From: Ideonella margarita
GTDB lineage: Bacteria; Pseudomonadota; Gammaproteobacteria; Burkholderiales; Burkholderiaceae_C
DNA length: 64,000 nucleotides
Assembly: GCF_038066635.1 (NCBI RefSeq)
Contig: NZ_JBBUTI010000010.1
Location: 62,001 to 126,000, forward strand
Direction of reading: 5' to 3'
In this document: in pieces, positions 8,808 to 17,294 of the stretch
How the letters are laid out: the number at the start of each line of letters is the position of its first letter
How positions within the stretch are numbered: position 1 is the first letter of the stretch
Translations under genes and position numbers: made by a program
Notes under the pieces: generated by a model
The model's input: the letters and a program-made list of their open reading frames with translations, nothing else
What the model was told of the DNA's origin: nothing
Database searches by the model: none

Positions 8808-9649
8808 TGAGCAACGTACATGCGCCACGTTCAGTGCGCCTGGTGGGCGCCACGCCCATTCATCCCAGCCACCGCCTGAGCTGCCATTGCGGCGCGGTGG
8901 TGCTGCGCTTGAGCTTGCCTGAGGGCATTCAGGATGCGCGGCGCTGCGATTGCTCGATGTGCCGCCGCCGTGGGGCCATCGTGGCCTCGGTGCCGCTTGA
9001 CGGCATCACGGTGGAGCAGGGCGCTGACGTGCTGCGTGAGTACCGCTTCAACACCCACACGGCGCGTCACTTTTTCTGCGGCGTGTGCGGCATCTACACC
9101 CACCACCAGCGCCGCTCCAACCCGCAGCAATATGGCTACAACGTGGGCTGCCTGGAGGGCGTGAACCCGTTCGAGCTGGGTGATGTGCCCACCAACGACG
9201 GCGTGCTGCACCCGGCTGATCGCCACACGCCCTGGCTGCATGCGGCGCGGGCTGAGCTGGGGGTGGTGCCCCACGGGCCGGGCAGCTGCAACCCGCGCAT
9301 CACCGCGTACCACCACGGCACCTCCATCCACGGCTATGACGACAAGTGCAACTGGTGCTCCACCTTCGTGCACTGGTGTCTGGGCCAGGCCGGCGTGCAG
9401 GGCACGGCCAGTGCGCTGGCCCGTTCATGGCTGGCCTGGGGTGAGCCGCTGGAGGCGCCACGGCCCGGCTGCATCACGGTGCTGTGGCGTGAAGACCCGA
9501 ACAGCTGGCAAGGCCATGTGGGCTTTTATGTGCGCCATGACGATGAACACGTCTGGCTGCTGGGCGGCAACCAGCAAGGCACCGTGCGCGAGTGGGCCTA
9601 CCCGCTGAGTACCGTGCTGGGCCACCGCTGGCCCTCAAGCAGCGCCTGA
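8807..9649 (+). CDS. GFA/CENP-V zinc domain fused to a TIGR02594-type CHAP-like amidase domain
   Basis: 280 residues; ATG at 8807 preceded by CCGGAGG at 8796-8802. Residues about 22-130 match the GFA (CENP-V) fold: CxC at Cys26/Cys28 ('LSCHCGAVVLRL'), CxCxxC at Cys47/Cys49/Cys52 and CxxC at Cys91/Cys94 ('FFCGVCGIYTHH'), with the usual end 'YNVGCLEGVNP'. Residues about 142-277 look like a complete CHAP/NlpC-type cysteine peptidase-amidase of the TIGR02594 type: 'WLHAARAELGVVPHGPGS', 'CNWCSTFVHWCL' with probable nucleophile Cys184, 'SALARSWLAWG', 'GHVGFY' with His237 and 'LLGGNQQGTV'. The frame is continuous across the junction. Function of the combined protein is unknown. Confidence 0.8.
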   Translation: MSNVHAPRSVRLVGATPIHPSHRLSCHCGAVVLRLSLPEGIQDARRCDCSMCRRRGAIVASVPLDGITVEQGADVLREYRFNTHTARHFFCGVCGIYTHHQRRSNPQQYGYNVGCLEGVNPFELGDVPTNDGVLHPADRHTPWLHAARAELGVVPHGPGSCNPRITAYHHGTSIHGYDDKCNWCSTFVHWCLGQAGVQGTASALARSWLAWGEPLEAPRPGCITVLWREDPNSWQGHVGFYVRHDDEHVWLLGGNQQGTVREWAYPLSTVLGHRWPSSSA

Positions 9650-9761
9650 AGCGCCTTGCCCCTAAGGTGATGCCCTTGCTGGGCGCTGTCGGTGGGAACC
9701 TTCATCGGCCTTGGGGGCTCCACGCACAGTCTCCGCTTCGGCGCACCGTGCGCATTTGCCC

Positions 9762-10457
9762 ATGCCTTTGATGCCACAGGTGGCTGCCGCACCTCGCCCT
9801 GCCTGGCCCGCTGCAAACGCCAGCACCCACACCACCCGCTGGCTGGCGCGTCTTGCTGCTGTGTTGGTGACCTTGCTGCTGCTGTCGCCGTTCTGGCTGG
9901 GCACGCTGACGCAGGTGGTGCTGGTGGGTGAAGCAGAACCCGCCGTGATGGTGTGGCTGCAATTGGCAGCGGCTTTGCCTGTGGCGCCTACTTCGCCAGC
10001 TGACGCTGACAACAAGCCCGCGCCGGCACCGCCAACAGCCGCGGCCGCACCTGCCAGCGCCAAACCAAAGCGTGCAAGCAGCACCACGCCCACAGCACCG
10101 CAAGCCATCACCGCAGCCCCCGTGCCCGATGGGCCTCAAACGCCCGGTGCCAACACCGCCCCCATCACCACAGCCGCCGCCATGCCGGCCGCCTCATCCG
10201 CCAGCGCGCCAGCACTGCGGCTAGATGCCAGCGTGATCCGCGCCGCCAACCAGGCCAGCAAGAGCCGCTTCCAGCAGATGGCCGAGGCCAGCGGCGCCTA
10301 CGCGGGCGATGCGCCCGTCACCGAGCGCGAAAAGCTGGAGGCGGGTGTCGCCCAGGCCGTCAAGCCGGGCTGCATGGCCGCGGGGGGCTCGTTGATCGCG
10401 ATCTTCACCATCCCCATCGCCCTGGCCACTGACAAATGCCGGGGCTGGTCGAAGTAA
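9762..10457 (+). CDS. Ala/Pro-rich single-pass membrane protein, function unknown
   Basis: About 231 residues from the ATG at 9762 (a second ATG lies at 9771; no strong SD decides). After a short basic N-terminus there is one membrane segment ('LAAVLVTLLLLSPFWLG'). A long low-complexity Ala/Pro/Thr linker follows, then a more ordered C-terminal part starting 'LDASVIRAANQASKSRFQQM' and ending with a second hydrophobic stretch ('GGSLIAIFTIPIALA') between two Cys residues. The conserved-looking C-terminus argues for a real gene; codon use has the GC-rich third positions of its neighbours. No family recognised. Confidence 0.6.
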   Translation: MPLMPQVAAAPRPAWPAANASTHTTRWLARLAAVLVTLLLLSPFWLGTLTQVVLVGEAEPAVMVWLQLAAALPVAPTSPADADNKPAPAPPTAAAAPASAKPKRASSTTPTAPQAITAAPVPDGPQTPGANTAPITTAAAMPAASSASAPALRLDASVIRAANQASKSRFQQMAEASGAYAGDAPVTEREKLEAGVAQAVKPGCMAAGGSLIAIFTIPIALATDKCRGWSK

Positions 10458-10523
10458 ACCGCCCGCACCGCAACACAGGCGCCACAACACAGCCTTGCGC
10501 CCCGCAGCAGGCAAAATACGGCC

Positions 10524-11510
10524 ATGCCTGCCTGCGCCGTTGCCGCCTCTTTCAGCCACCCCGTGGCTGCCGTGGAAGACCTGCGTGAGCAGCCTCTGGC
10601 CGTGCGCCTGCTGAGCGAAGACTGGGTGCTCTGGCGAGATGCCCACGGCACCCCGCACGCAGCACCTGACCGCTGCCCGCACCGCGGCACGCGCCTGTCG
10701 CTCGGCCGCGTGTGCCAGGGTGAGCTGCAGTGCCCGTACCACGGCTGGCGTTTTGCGGCGGACGGCCGCTGCACCCAGGTGCCGGCCGTGCCCGGCTTTG
10801 TGCCCCCGGCCACGCATGGCCTGAACACGGTGGCGCTCACGCCTGCCCACGGCCTGCTGTGGCTGCGGCCCGATGGTGGTGAGCCGCACCTGCCGGCCTT
10901 TCCGGCCGAGGCTGACCACCGCCTGCACAAGCTCAACACCGTGGCCTATGACGTGGCCACCAGCGCGCCGCGCATCATCGAGAACTTCCTCGACATGGCC
11001 CACTTCAGCTTCGTGCACGAAGGCTGGCTGGGGGATGCGCAGCACACCGAGGTGCCCGCCTATGACGTGCAGGTGAGCGCCCAGCACGGCGTGCACGCCA
11101 CGGGCTGCCAGGCCTGGCAGCCGCAAAGCAATGTCGCGGCCAGCGGCGGCGCCTGGGTGGCTTATGACTACGCAGTGCCTGCGCCCGGTGCGGCGGTGCT
11201 TTCGAAGCAGCCGCAGGGCCAGCAAGACTGGCGCGAGTCCATCGCCTTGTTCATCTGCCCGGTCGATGAAGAGCGCTCGCGCGTGTGGTTCCGCCTCGCC
11301 GTGCCGCCCGGTGCGGCGGCTGACGACGAGCTGCGGGCCTTCCAGCACACCATCTTCACGCAAGACCAGCCGGTGCTGGAGTCTCAACAACCCCGCCGCC
11401 TGCCTTTGACAGACACCGTGGCACGCGAAGTGCACTCGTCGGCCGACCGCAGCTCGGCCGCCTACCGGCGTTACCTGCGCCTGATCTCTCTTCAATTCGG
11501 AACCTGCTGA
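10524..11510 (+). CDS. Rieske non-heme iron oxygenase, alpha-subunit type
   Basis: 328 residues. The Rieske [2Fe-2S] domain is at the N-terminus with ligands in 'RCPHRG' (about residues 49-54) and 'CPYHGW' (about 70-75). The mononuclear iron site motif N-x2-D-x2-H-x4-H is seen in 'ENFLDMAHFSFVHEG' near residues 153-167. This makes it a catalytic oxygenase component that needs a separate reductase, which is not in the window. Its stop overlaps the start of the deaminase gene by one base (TGATG), so the two are translationally coupled. The substrate is unknown; coupling with a purine deaminase suggests a purine or other N-heterocycle (inference). Vanillate demethylase-like or phenoxybenzoate dioxygenase-like enzymes share the same fold. 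Confidence 0.85.
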   Translation: MPACAVAASFSHPVAAVEDLREQPLAVRLLSEDWVLWRDAHGTPHAAPDRCPHRGTRLSLGRVCQGELQCPYHGWRFAADGRCTQVPAVPGFVPPATHGLNTVALTPAHGLLWLRPDGGEPHLPAFPAEADHRLHKLNTVAYDVATSAPRIIENFLDMAHFSFVHEGWLGDAQHTEVPAYDVQVSAQHGVHATGCQAWQPQSNVAASGGAWVAYDYAVPAPGAAVLSKQPQGQQDWRESIALFICPVDEERSRVWFRLAVPPGAAADDELRAFQHTIFTQDQPVLESQQPRRLPLTDTVAREVHSSADRSSAAYRRYLRLISLQFGTC

Positions 11511-12577
11511 TGACCACCTCTGCCCACACCCCTGATTTCAGCCGCATTCCGCGCGCCGCGCTGCCGGCCCTGCTGTGCGCCATGCCCAAGGCCGAGCTGC
11601 ACATCCACATCGAAGGCTCGCTGGAGCCTGAGTTGATCTTCGCGCTGGCCCAGCGCAATGGCGTGGCGCTGCCCTACGCCAGTGTCGAGGCGCTGCGCGC
11701 GGCCTACGCCTTCACTGACCTGCAGAGCTTCCTCGACATCTACTACGCGGGCGCCAGCGTGCTGCTGCACGAGCAGGATTTCTACGACATGGCCTGGGCC
11801 TACTTCGAGCGCGCCAAGGCCGACAACGTGGTGCACGCCGAGCTGTTCTTCGATCCGCAAACCCACACCGCGCGCAACGTGCCGATGGCCACCGTCATCC
11901 ACGGCCTTGCACGGGCCTGTGCCGATGCACAAGCCAAGCTGGGCGTGAGCAGCGCGCTCATCCTGTGCTTCCTGCGCCACCTGAGCGAAGCCGAAGCCTT
12001 TGACACCCTCGAAGCCGCCTTGCCCTTCCGTGAACACTTCATCGGCGTGGGTCTGGACAGCTCCGAGCGCGGCCACCCGCCCGAGAAGTTCGCCCGCGTG
12101 TTTGCCAAGTGCCGCGAGCTGGGCCTGAAGCTGGTGGCCCATGCCGGCGAAGAAGGCCCGCCGGCCTACATCGAAAGCGCGCTCGACGTGCTGCACGTGC
12201 AACGCATTGACCACGGCGTGCGCAGCATTGAAAGCGCCGAGCTGATGCATCGCCTGGCCGCCAGCCGCATGCCGCTCACCGTGTGCCCGCTGTCGAACGT
12301 GAAGCTGTGCGTGTACGGCGACATGGCCGAGCACCAGCTGCCCGCGCTGTTGGCTGCCGGCCTGTGCGCCACGGTCAACTCCGACGACCCGGCCTACTTC
12401 GGCGGCTACATGAACGCCAACTTCCTGGCCACCTTCAATGCACTGCCGCAACTGGGCGCTGCCGAGGCCTACACCCTGGCCGCCAACAGCTTCGAAGCCA
12501 GCTTCGTGGATGACGCCATGAAAAAGGCCTGGACGGCATCGCTCGACCAGGCCTTTGCGCAGGCCATCACGGCCTGA
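11510..12577 (+). CDS. add: adenosine/adenine deaminase
   Basis: 355 residues, the normal size of the ADA family. Zinc and catalytic motifs are all present: 'MPKAELHIHIEGSLEPEL' (first HxH), 'GVGLDSSERGHPPEKF', 'LVAHAGEEGPPAY' (zinc His and catalytic Glu), 'QRIDHGVRSIE' and 'LTVCPLSNVKL' followed by 'VNSDDPAYFGGY' with the catalytic Asp pair. It hydrolyses adenosine or adenine to inosine or hypoxanthine. The bacterial adenine-specific subgroup is hard to tell from true adenosine deaminase by eye, so the substrate is left open. It is coupled to the Rieske oxygenase upstream and converges on the TonB receptor gene. Confidence 0.9.
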   Translation: MTTSAHTPDFSRIPRAALPALLCAMPKAELHIHIEGSLEPELIFALAQRNGVALPYASVEALRAAYAFTDLQSFLDIYYAGASVLLHEQDFYDMAWAYFERAKADNVVHAELFFDPQTHTARNVPMATVIHGLARACADAQAKLGVSSALILCFLRHLSEAEAFDTLEAALPFREHFIGVGLDSSERGHPPEKFARVFAKCRELGLKLVAHAGEEGPPAYIESALDVLHVQRIDHGVRSIESAELMHRLAASRMPLTVCPLSNVKLCVYGDMAEHQLPALLAAGLCATVNSDDPAYFGGYMNANFLATFNALPQLGAAEAYTLAANSFEASFVDDAMKKAWTASLDQAFAQAITA

Positions 12578-12592
12578 GCGGGTTCAACCAGC

Positions 12593-12631
12593 AAAATGCG
12601 GCGGGCTGCCTGTGAAGGCCGCCCGCCGTTT
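12593..12631. terminator. probable bidirectional terminator between add and the TonB receptor gene
   Basis: An 8-base perfect inverted repeat CGGCGGGC (12599-12606) / GCCCGCCG (12621-12628) lies between two convergent genes, with AAAA just before it and TTT just after it. The U-tract is short on the plus strand, so efficiency is uncertain. Confidence 0.5.
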
Positions 12632-12636
12632 CAACC

Positions 12637-14889
12637 TCAGAACGTCGCCTTGAACTGCGCGCCCCACATGCGCGGTTCGTTGATGAAGGCGGTCAGATTG
12701 TTGAAGTCGATGCCACCCGTGGCACGAACCTGGTTGGTGATGTTGCGGCCATAGGCAGCCACTTCGTACTTGCCATTGCCCCAGATGTAGCCGACGCGCA
12801 GGCCGCCCGTGGTGAGCGACTTGCCGGTGAATTCCACCGAGTCATACAGGAAGAAGTTGATCTTGCTGCGGTAGGTCCAGTCCGTGTAGACGTACAGCTC
12901 GCCGTCGGCCGTGGGCATGCCGTAGCGCAGGTTCACGTTGGCCACCTGGCGCGGCGCCTGCGGCAGGCTGTTGCCGTCGATGTGGAAGGTGCCTGCGGTG
13001 GTGCCGGCCGGGTCGGTCACGGTGCACTGCGCGCAGCCGAAGACAGTCAGGTCGGGGTCCTTGATCTTCGTGAAGTTCAGGCTGCCGTTCAGGCCCAGCA
13101 ACAGGTTGGGCGTCAGGTAGGCCTCGAGCGTGAACTCGGCGCCTTCACCGCTGGCCTTCTTGGCGCTGACCAGGGTGGTGACGTTGCTGTTGCCACCCAC
13201 GGCCGACAGCTGCTGGTTCTTCACGTCGTAGTGGAAGAGGTTGGCCGTCATGCGCGCGCGGCGCTCGAACAGATCGGCCTTCACGCCCACTTCGTACGAG
13301 GTGCTGGTTTCCGGGCCGGCGCTCGATTGCGGGCCGAAGGCCGAGGCCGGCTGGATGCTGGAGCCGCGCACACCGGTGGCCACGCGGGCATACAGGTTCA
13401 CGTCCTTGTCGAGCTTCCAGGTGGCGGCCACGTCGCCGGTCACCTTGCCGTCGCTGGTGTCGGCGCTCAAGCCGTTGGTGGTGTTGAGCGAGGCATCGGG
13501 GTCGGTACTCAGGCGCTTGGCGTCGTGGGTGTAGCGCAGGCCGCCGCGCAGGGTCAGGTCCGGGCGCAGCGCGTAGTTCACCGAGCCGAACACGGCCCAG
13601 GCGTTGTTGCGCTGGTGGGTGTGGGTCACGCCGGTCAGGGCACCACCACCGAGCGAGTCATAGCTGCTGCTGTCGATGGTGTACTTCTCGCGGAACAGGT
13701 AGACGCCGGCTTGCCAGCTCAGCGGGCCGGTGATGGCCGACTCCGCGCGCAGCTCTTGCGTCCACTGGCTGTGGCCGCTCATGCCGTCAGCGGTTTCAGA
13801 CGGGAAGGGGATCAGGCCCGGGCCGCCGCCGGTGGGCAGGAAGGCCGCGCCGTAACCGCCGTCCACGTCACCGCGGCTGAAGGAGCGCACGGTTTCCAGA
13901 CCGGTGATGCTGTGCAGCGTCACGCCGTCGAACTTCCAGGTCAGGTGCGCGTTGGCGCCCTTGGTGCGGATCTGCTGTTCGTTCTTGCCATCGAACTGCA
14001 CCACCTTCGGGTCGAAGCCGTCGATGAAGTCGTTCGTGCCGGCTTTCAGGATGTTGGCGCGGAACAGGCGGGCGCTGCCGTCCAGGTCACGGGCATGCAC
14101 ATTGAACAGCGCGCTGAAGGCGGTGCCGGCGCCATACAGCAGCTGGGCGCGCACGGCGTTGTCGTCATAGCCTTCAAGGAACTTGGTCTGCAGGCCGGCG
14201 GGTGATGCATTGGTCACCCAGTTGTCGCGGTGCTGGGCCTGGGCCGACACGCGGGCTTGCCAGTCGGTGTTGATCGGCAGGTTGACGGCGCCTTCCAGGT
14301 TGATGGTGCCGTAGGTGCCGGCGCTGACGCTGGCGTAGCCGCCGAAGGTCTTGCCCGGCTTCACCGATTCAAACTTCACCAGGCCTGCCGGCGTGTTGCG
14401 GCCGAACAGCGTGCCTTGCGGGCCGGCCAGCACTTCCACGGCGGCCGTGTCGAAGATCGGGAAGCCCTTGAGGACGGGGTTCTCCTGCACCACGTCGTCG
14501 AGGATGAGCGAGACGGGCTGCGAGGCGTTCAGGTGGAAGTCGGTGTTGCCGTAGCCGCGGATGTAGAAGCGCGGAAAGGCGCGGCCGAACGACGATTCGA
14601 TGTTCAGGCTCGGCACGCGGCCGGCCAGCATGCGCAGGTCTTCGCCGCTGGCGTTCAGCACGTCCAGTGCTTCGCCCTTCAGGCTGGACACGCTGATGGG
14701 CACGTCCTTGATGTTTTCAGTGCGGCGCTCGGCGGTCACCGTCACGGTGCTGAGCTTGCCGGCTTCAGCCGGTGCTGCTTCCTGGGCCTGGCTGAGTGCC
14801 GGCACCCAGGCCAGTGCCACGGCGAGTGGCAGAGCGCGGACGATGGGGTGAGCGAGGTCGCGCTGGGCGCGGCGAAGTGGTCGAGACAT
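12637..14889 (-). CDS. TonB-dependent outer-membrane receptor (putative purine/nucleoside uptake)
   Basis: 750 residues from the ATG at 14889, with GGGAAG as a modest SD. A signal peptide ends near 'PALSQAQ'. The TonB box region is 'STVTVTAERRTENIKDVPIS', followed by a plug domain with 'VPSLNIESSFGRAFPRFYIR' and the typical 'VEVLAGPQGTLFGRNTPAG'. The rest is a 22-strand barrel with aromatic ends, and the last residues 'GAQFKATF' end in Phe as required for outer-membrane insertion. The family imports iron complexes, sugars, nucleosides and more. Location just downstream of two exported purine-nucleoside enzymes suggests a purine ligand; this is an inference. An upstream in-frame ATG at 14931 exists but has no signal-peptide logic. 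Confidence 0.88.
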   Translation of the reverse strand: MSRPLRRAQRDLAHPIVRALPLAVALAWVPALSQAQEAAPAEAGKLSTVTVTAERRTENIKDVPISVSSLKGEALDVLNASGEDLRMLAGRVPSLNIESSFGRAFPRFYIRGYGNTDFHLNASQPVSLILDDVVQENPVLKGFPIFDTAAVEVLAGPQGTLFGRNTPAGLVKFESVKPGKTFGGYASVSAGTYGTINLEGAVNLPINTDWQARVSAQAQHRDNWVTNASPAGLQTKFLEGYDDNAVRAQLLYGAGTAFSALFNVHARDLDGSARLFRANILKAGTNDFIDGFDPKVVQFDGKNEQQIRTKGANAHLTWKFDGVTLHSITGLETVRSFSRGDVDGGYGAAFLPTGGGPGLIPFPSETADGMSGHSQWTQELRAESAITGPLSWQAGVYLFREKYTIDSSSYDSLGGGALTGVTHTHQRNNAWAVFGSVNYALRPDLTLRGGLRYTHDAKRLSTDPDASLNTTNGLSADTSDGKVTGDVAATWKLDKDVNLYARVATGVRGSSIQPASAFGPQSSAGPETSTSYEVGVKADLFERRARMTANLFHYDVKNQQLSAVGGNSNVTTLVSAKKASGEGAEFTLEAYLTPNLLLGLNGSLNFTKIKDPDLTVFGCAQCTVTDPAGTTAGTFHIDGNSLPQAPRQVANVNLRYGMPTADGELYVYTDWTYRSKINFFLYDSVEFTGKSLTTGGLRVGYIWGNGKYEVAAYGRNITNQVRATGGIDFNNLTAFINEPRMWGAQFKATF

Positions 14890-14900
14890 GTGGGTCTTCC

Positions 14901-14926
14901 CTGTCAGTGAATGAATGCACTGACAG
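14901..14926 (-). promoter_or_regulatory. 9-base inverted repeat next to the TonB receptor start
   Basis: CTGTCAGTG (14901-14909) and CACTGACAG (14918-14926) form a perfect inverted repeat with an 8-base spacer. On the minus strand it ends 11 bases before the ATG at 14889 and abuts the GGGAAG SD. It may be an operator or an mRNA hairpin limiting access to the ribosome-binding site. No protein family is assigned to it. Confidence 0.5.
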
Positions 14927-14973
14927 TGCAACCCGCATGCCCGGCTATCGCCGCGCTGCGGTGCGTTTCATGC

Positions 14974-16026
14974 TCAGGGAGCGGGCACGCCGTTGCGCCA
15001 CTGCCCCCAGTTGGCAACGATGTCACGCACCAGTGCACCACCAACGAGCGCGAGGTTCTGCGTGGCGGGCATGAAGCCGCCGGTGGCGCCGGTGGTGGAA
15101 GCCGTCAATGACGCATGCGCCGTCTGCCCCGGATACGGTCGGTCGAAGTTCGACGCGGTGCGCAGCACGGCCAGGCGCTTCAGGTCGGCCTTGCCGGCCG
15201 CGGCGGCACGCTCCAGCGCATTGCGCGTGGCGTTGTCTTCTTGCTGGGTGGTGCAGTAGGTGCCCTGGTTGTCGGTCATCAGGCGGGTCCAGTCGCGGGC
15301 GTGCTGGCCCAGCTTGTGGCCGTGCCACCAGGTGTCGCCGCCGAGGGTGTCGCACTGCGTCACGCTGGGCGCAGCGCGGGCAGCGGCTTCCTTGTAGCGG
15401 GCGCGGTAGGCCTTGGCTTCGGGGCTGTCGTTCAGGCTGACGCCGCGCGTGACGGCCAGTGCCTTCTGCAGCAGGGCTTCGTCCACCCGAGCCACTTCGG
15501 TGCGGTATTCCAGCTTGGGCTTTTCACCCGGGCCTTTGGTGAGGATGCCGTAGTAGCCGGTGCGCCAGCCGGCGGGCATTTCGCGGGCGTCCAGCTCGTG
15601 GGCAATGCCGCTGTCCACCAGCCAGCGGGCCCAGGTGGCGCTGCCCAGCGTGCCGCGTTGGGGGTCGATGCCGGCAATGCCGGCGATCAGCACATAGCTC
15701 TGGCGGAAGTCGAAGCGCGCATCCAGCAGCGTGGCCAGCGTGCTGGCCGCCGCATTGGCGTGGCCCATGCCGGTGGTCAGCAGGCACACGTCGTCGGTGT
15801 TGCAGCGCAGGGCCGGGTAGTCGGGCGACAGGCCGGGCACGGTGATGTTTTCGTTCAGCGCGAAGGGCTTGATCCACGGTTCGGCTTCGGGGCCGAACAT
15901 GCTGACGATCAGCACCTTGACAGGGCGGGGCGCTTCAGTGGCCGCATGGGCAGTGCCAGCGGCCAGCAGGCAGGTGGCCAGGGCCAGGGCGGTGCGGTGG
16001 GTGGTGGGGGTTGTTGGGTTGGGCAT
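14974..16026 (-). CDS. exported NUP-family (purine nucleoside permease-like) protein
   Basis: 350 residues from the ATG at 16026. A clear signal peptide is seen ('MPNPTTPTTHRTALALATCL', ending at 'GTAHA'), so the protein should be periplasmic. The mature part starts 'PVKVLIVSMFGPEAEPWI' and contains 'PGLSPDYPALRCNTDDVCLL', 'TTGMGHANAAASTLATLLDA' and 'AGIAGIDPQRGTLGSATWAR', which are hallmarks of the NUP family (PF06516). Despite its name this family has a nucleoside-phosphorylase-like fold, and a periplasmic nucleoside-binding or cleaving role is plausible. It sits between the exported nucleosidase gene and the TonB receptor gene on the same strand (84-base gap to the receptor). An open frame upstream to 16155 overlaps the previous gene and is not used. 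Confidence 0.85.
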   Translation of the reverse strand: MPNPTTPTTHRTALALATCLLAAGTAHAATEAPRPVKVLIVSMFGPEAEPWIKPFALNENITVPGLSPDYPALRCNTDDVCLLTTGMGHANAAASTLATLLDARFDFRQSYVLIAGIAGIDPQRGTLGSATWARWLVDSGIAHELDAREMPAGWRTGYYGILTKGPGEKPKLEYRTEVARVDEALLQKALAVTRGVSLNDSPEAKAYRARYKEAAARAAPSVTQCDTLGGDTWWHGHKLGQHARDWTRLMTDNQGTYCTTQQEDNATRNALERAAAAGKADLKRLAVLRTASNFDRPYPGQTAHASLTASTTGATGGFMPATQNLALVGGALVRDIVANWGQWRNGVPAP

Positions 16027-16100
16027 GAACGAGATGGAGGAAGGTGGGGGCAGGGCGCAACGGGCTGATGGGCTTGGCTCGGCTACGTGTCGGCACCGCA

Positions 16101-17264
16101 TCAGCGCCGCACCGCCGTGGCCGTGTCGCGCCAGGCGCGCAGAAAGCTCAGGCATACCTCGGCTTCGTTGTGCTCGGCCAGGCCGCTGGTGAACAGCGCG
16201 CCCACGTCGGCATCAAAGGCTTCGGCGCCGGCCAGGTCGCTCAAGCTGCGGAAGGCGATGTAGGGCACCTGGTTGGCATAGGCCACATGGGCGAGCGCCG
16301 CGGTTTCCATCTCGAAGGTCTGCGCCTGCAGGTGCTCGAACAGGTACTGGCGGTACTGCGGATTGGCCAGAAACACCGTGGCCGAAACGCCGCGGCCGCC
16401 CACATGCAGCTTGGGCGTCTGGCGCACGCACTGGCGCTCGTCCAGCGTGCCGTCCGTCTGGCGGGCCTTCGGGCCGCAGCGCTGCAAGGTGGGCTGCAGG
16501 GTGCGGGCGGTGGCCAGCATGGCGGCGTCCACCGGGTAGTCGAAGCGGAATTCACCGGCCGGTGCATTGGCGGCGTTCAGCACATGGTTCTCACGCATGA
16601 ACAGGCCCGTGGGCACGCTGCTGCCGGCGTCGCCCTTCAGGCTGAAGGCGGGCACGTCGCGGCCGTCGGGCTTGGCGAAGTGCAGGCCCAGGCAGCTGCC
16701 GTCGCCCGGCTTGCCGCAGGGCGCGGGCAGCTGGTTGTCGTGGCTCCAGTACACCTCCATCGGCATGGCCCAGCGATCGGGCACGGTCACGTCGCCCACG
16801 TGGTGCGCGGGGTTCACGCCACCGGCAATGCCGCTCATCACGAGGCGGCGGATGTGGAAGTGGTCAAGCAGCTGCTGCGTGGCCAGCGTGGCGTTCACCA
16901 TGCTCACGCCGGAGAGCGTCACCGCCACGCGGTGGCCTTCCAGCACGCCGGTGCTGACGAGCTTGCCTTGAATGCGCCAGTCCTTGCGCTGCTTCAGCCG
17001 GGCCAGCAGCAGGTCGGCCTCGGCGCCGAAGGCCGAGACGATGCCGATGCGGGGCGTGCATTCGCTGAGGCAGCGCTTGTTGACGGTCGTGGCGGCAGTG
17101 TTGGTGTTGGCCTTTGCGGCGCTGCCCGCTTCCGCAGGGGCGGCAGCCAGCACCAGCACCGCACTGGCAGCGATCAAGGCGGCCGTCACATAACCCGGCC
17201 AGCGCGACGGGGCCGGGGCGCGCGAGGGGCGGCGCCGTGAATGGGAGGTGGAATCAGATTGCAT
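16101..17264 (-). CDS. exported or membrane-anchored nucleosidase (MTA/SAH nucleosidase-phosphorylase superfamily)
   Basis: 387 residues. An Arg-rich start is followed by a hydrophobic segment at about residues 25-45 ending 'APAEAG', read as a signal peptide or anchor. The catalytic domain follows: 'RIGIVSAFGAEADLLL', 'VAVTLSGVSMVNATLATQQL', 'LVMSGIAGGVNP', then 'AQTFEMETAALAHVAYANQV' and 'YIAFRSLSDLAG', where the Glu-x-Glu and the SDLAG Asp match the catalytic set of PF01048 nucleosidases. Several Cys pairs (about 65/69, 183/192) suit an oxidising compartment. It probably splits purine nucleosides outside the cytoplasm. It is first in a minus-strand set with the NUP protein and TonB receptor. 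Substrate is unproven. Confidence 0.82.
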   Translation of the reverse strand: MQSDSTSHSRRRPSRAPAPSRWPGYVTAALIAASAVLVLAAAPAEAGSAAKANTNTAATTVNKRCLSECTPRIGIVSAFGAEADLLLARLKQRKDWRIQGKLVSTGVLEGHRVAVTLSGVSMVNATLATQQLLDHFHIRRLVMSGIAGGVNPAHHVGDVTVPDRWAMPMEVYWSHDNQLPAPCGKPGDGSCLGLHFAKPDGRDVPAFSLKGDAGSSVPTGLFMRENHVLNAANAPAGEFRFDYPVDAAMLATARTLQPTLQRCGPKARQTDGTLDERQCVRQTPKLHVGGRGVSATVFLANPQYRQYLFEHLQAQTFEMETAALAHVAYANQVPYIAFRSLSDLAGAEAFDADVGALFTSGLAEHNEAEVCLSFLRAWRDTATAVRR

Positions 17265-17294
17265 GCGGCCAAGGCTAGCAAGGCCGATGCCCGA

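Noticed and set aside
12982..14205. Open frame on the plus strand within the TonB receptor gene
   Set aside because: Antisense shadow of the receptor; low-complexity translation, no ribosome-binding site.
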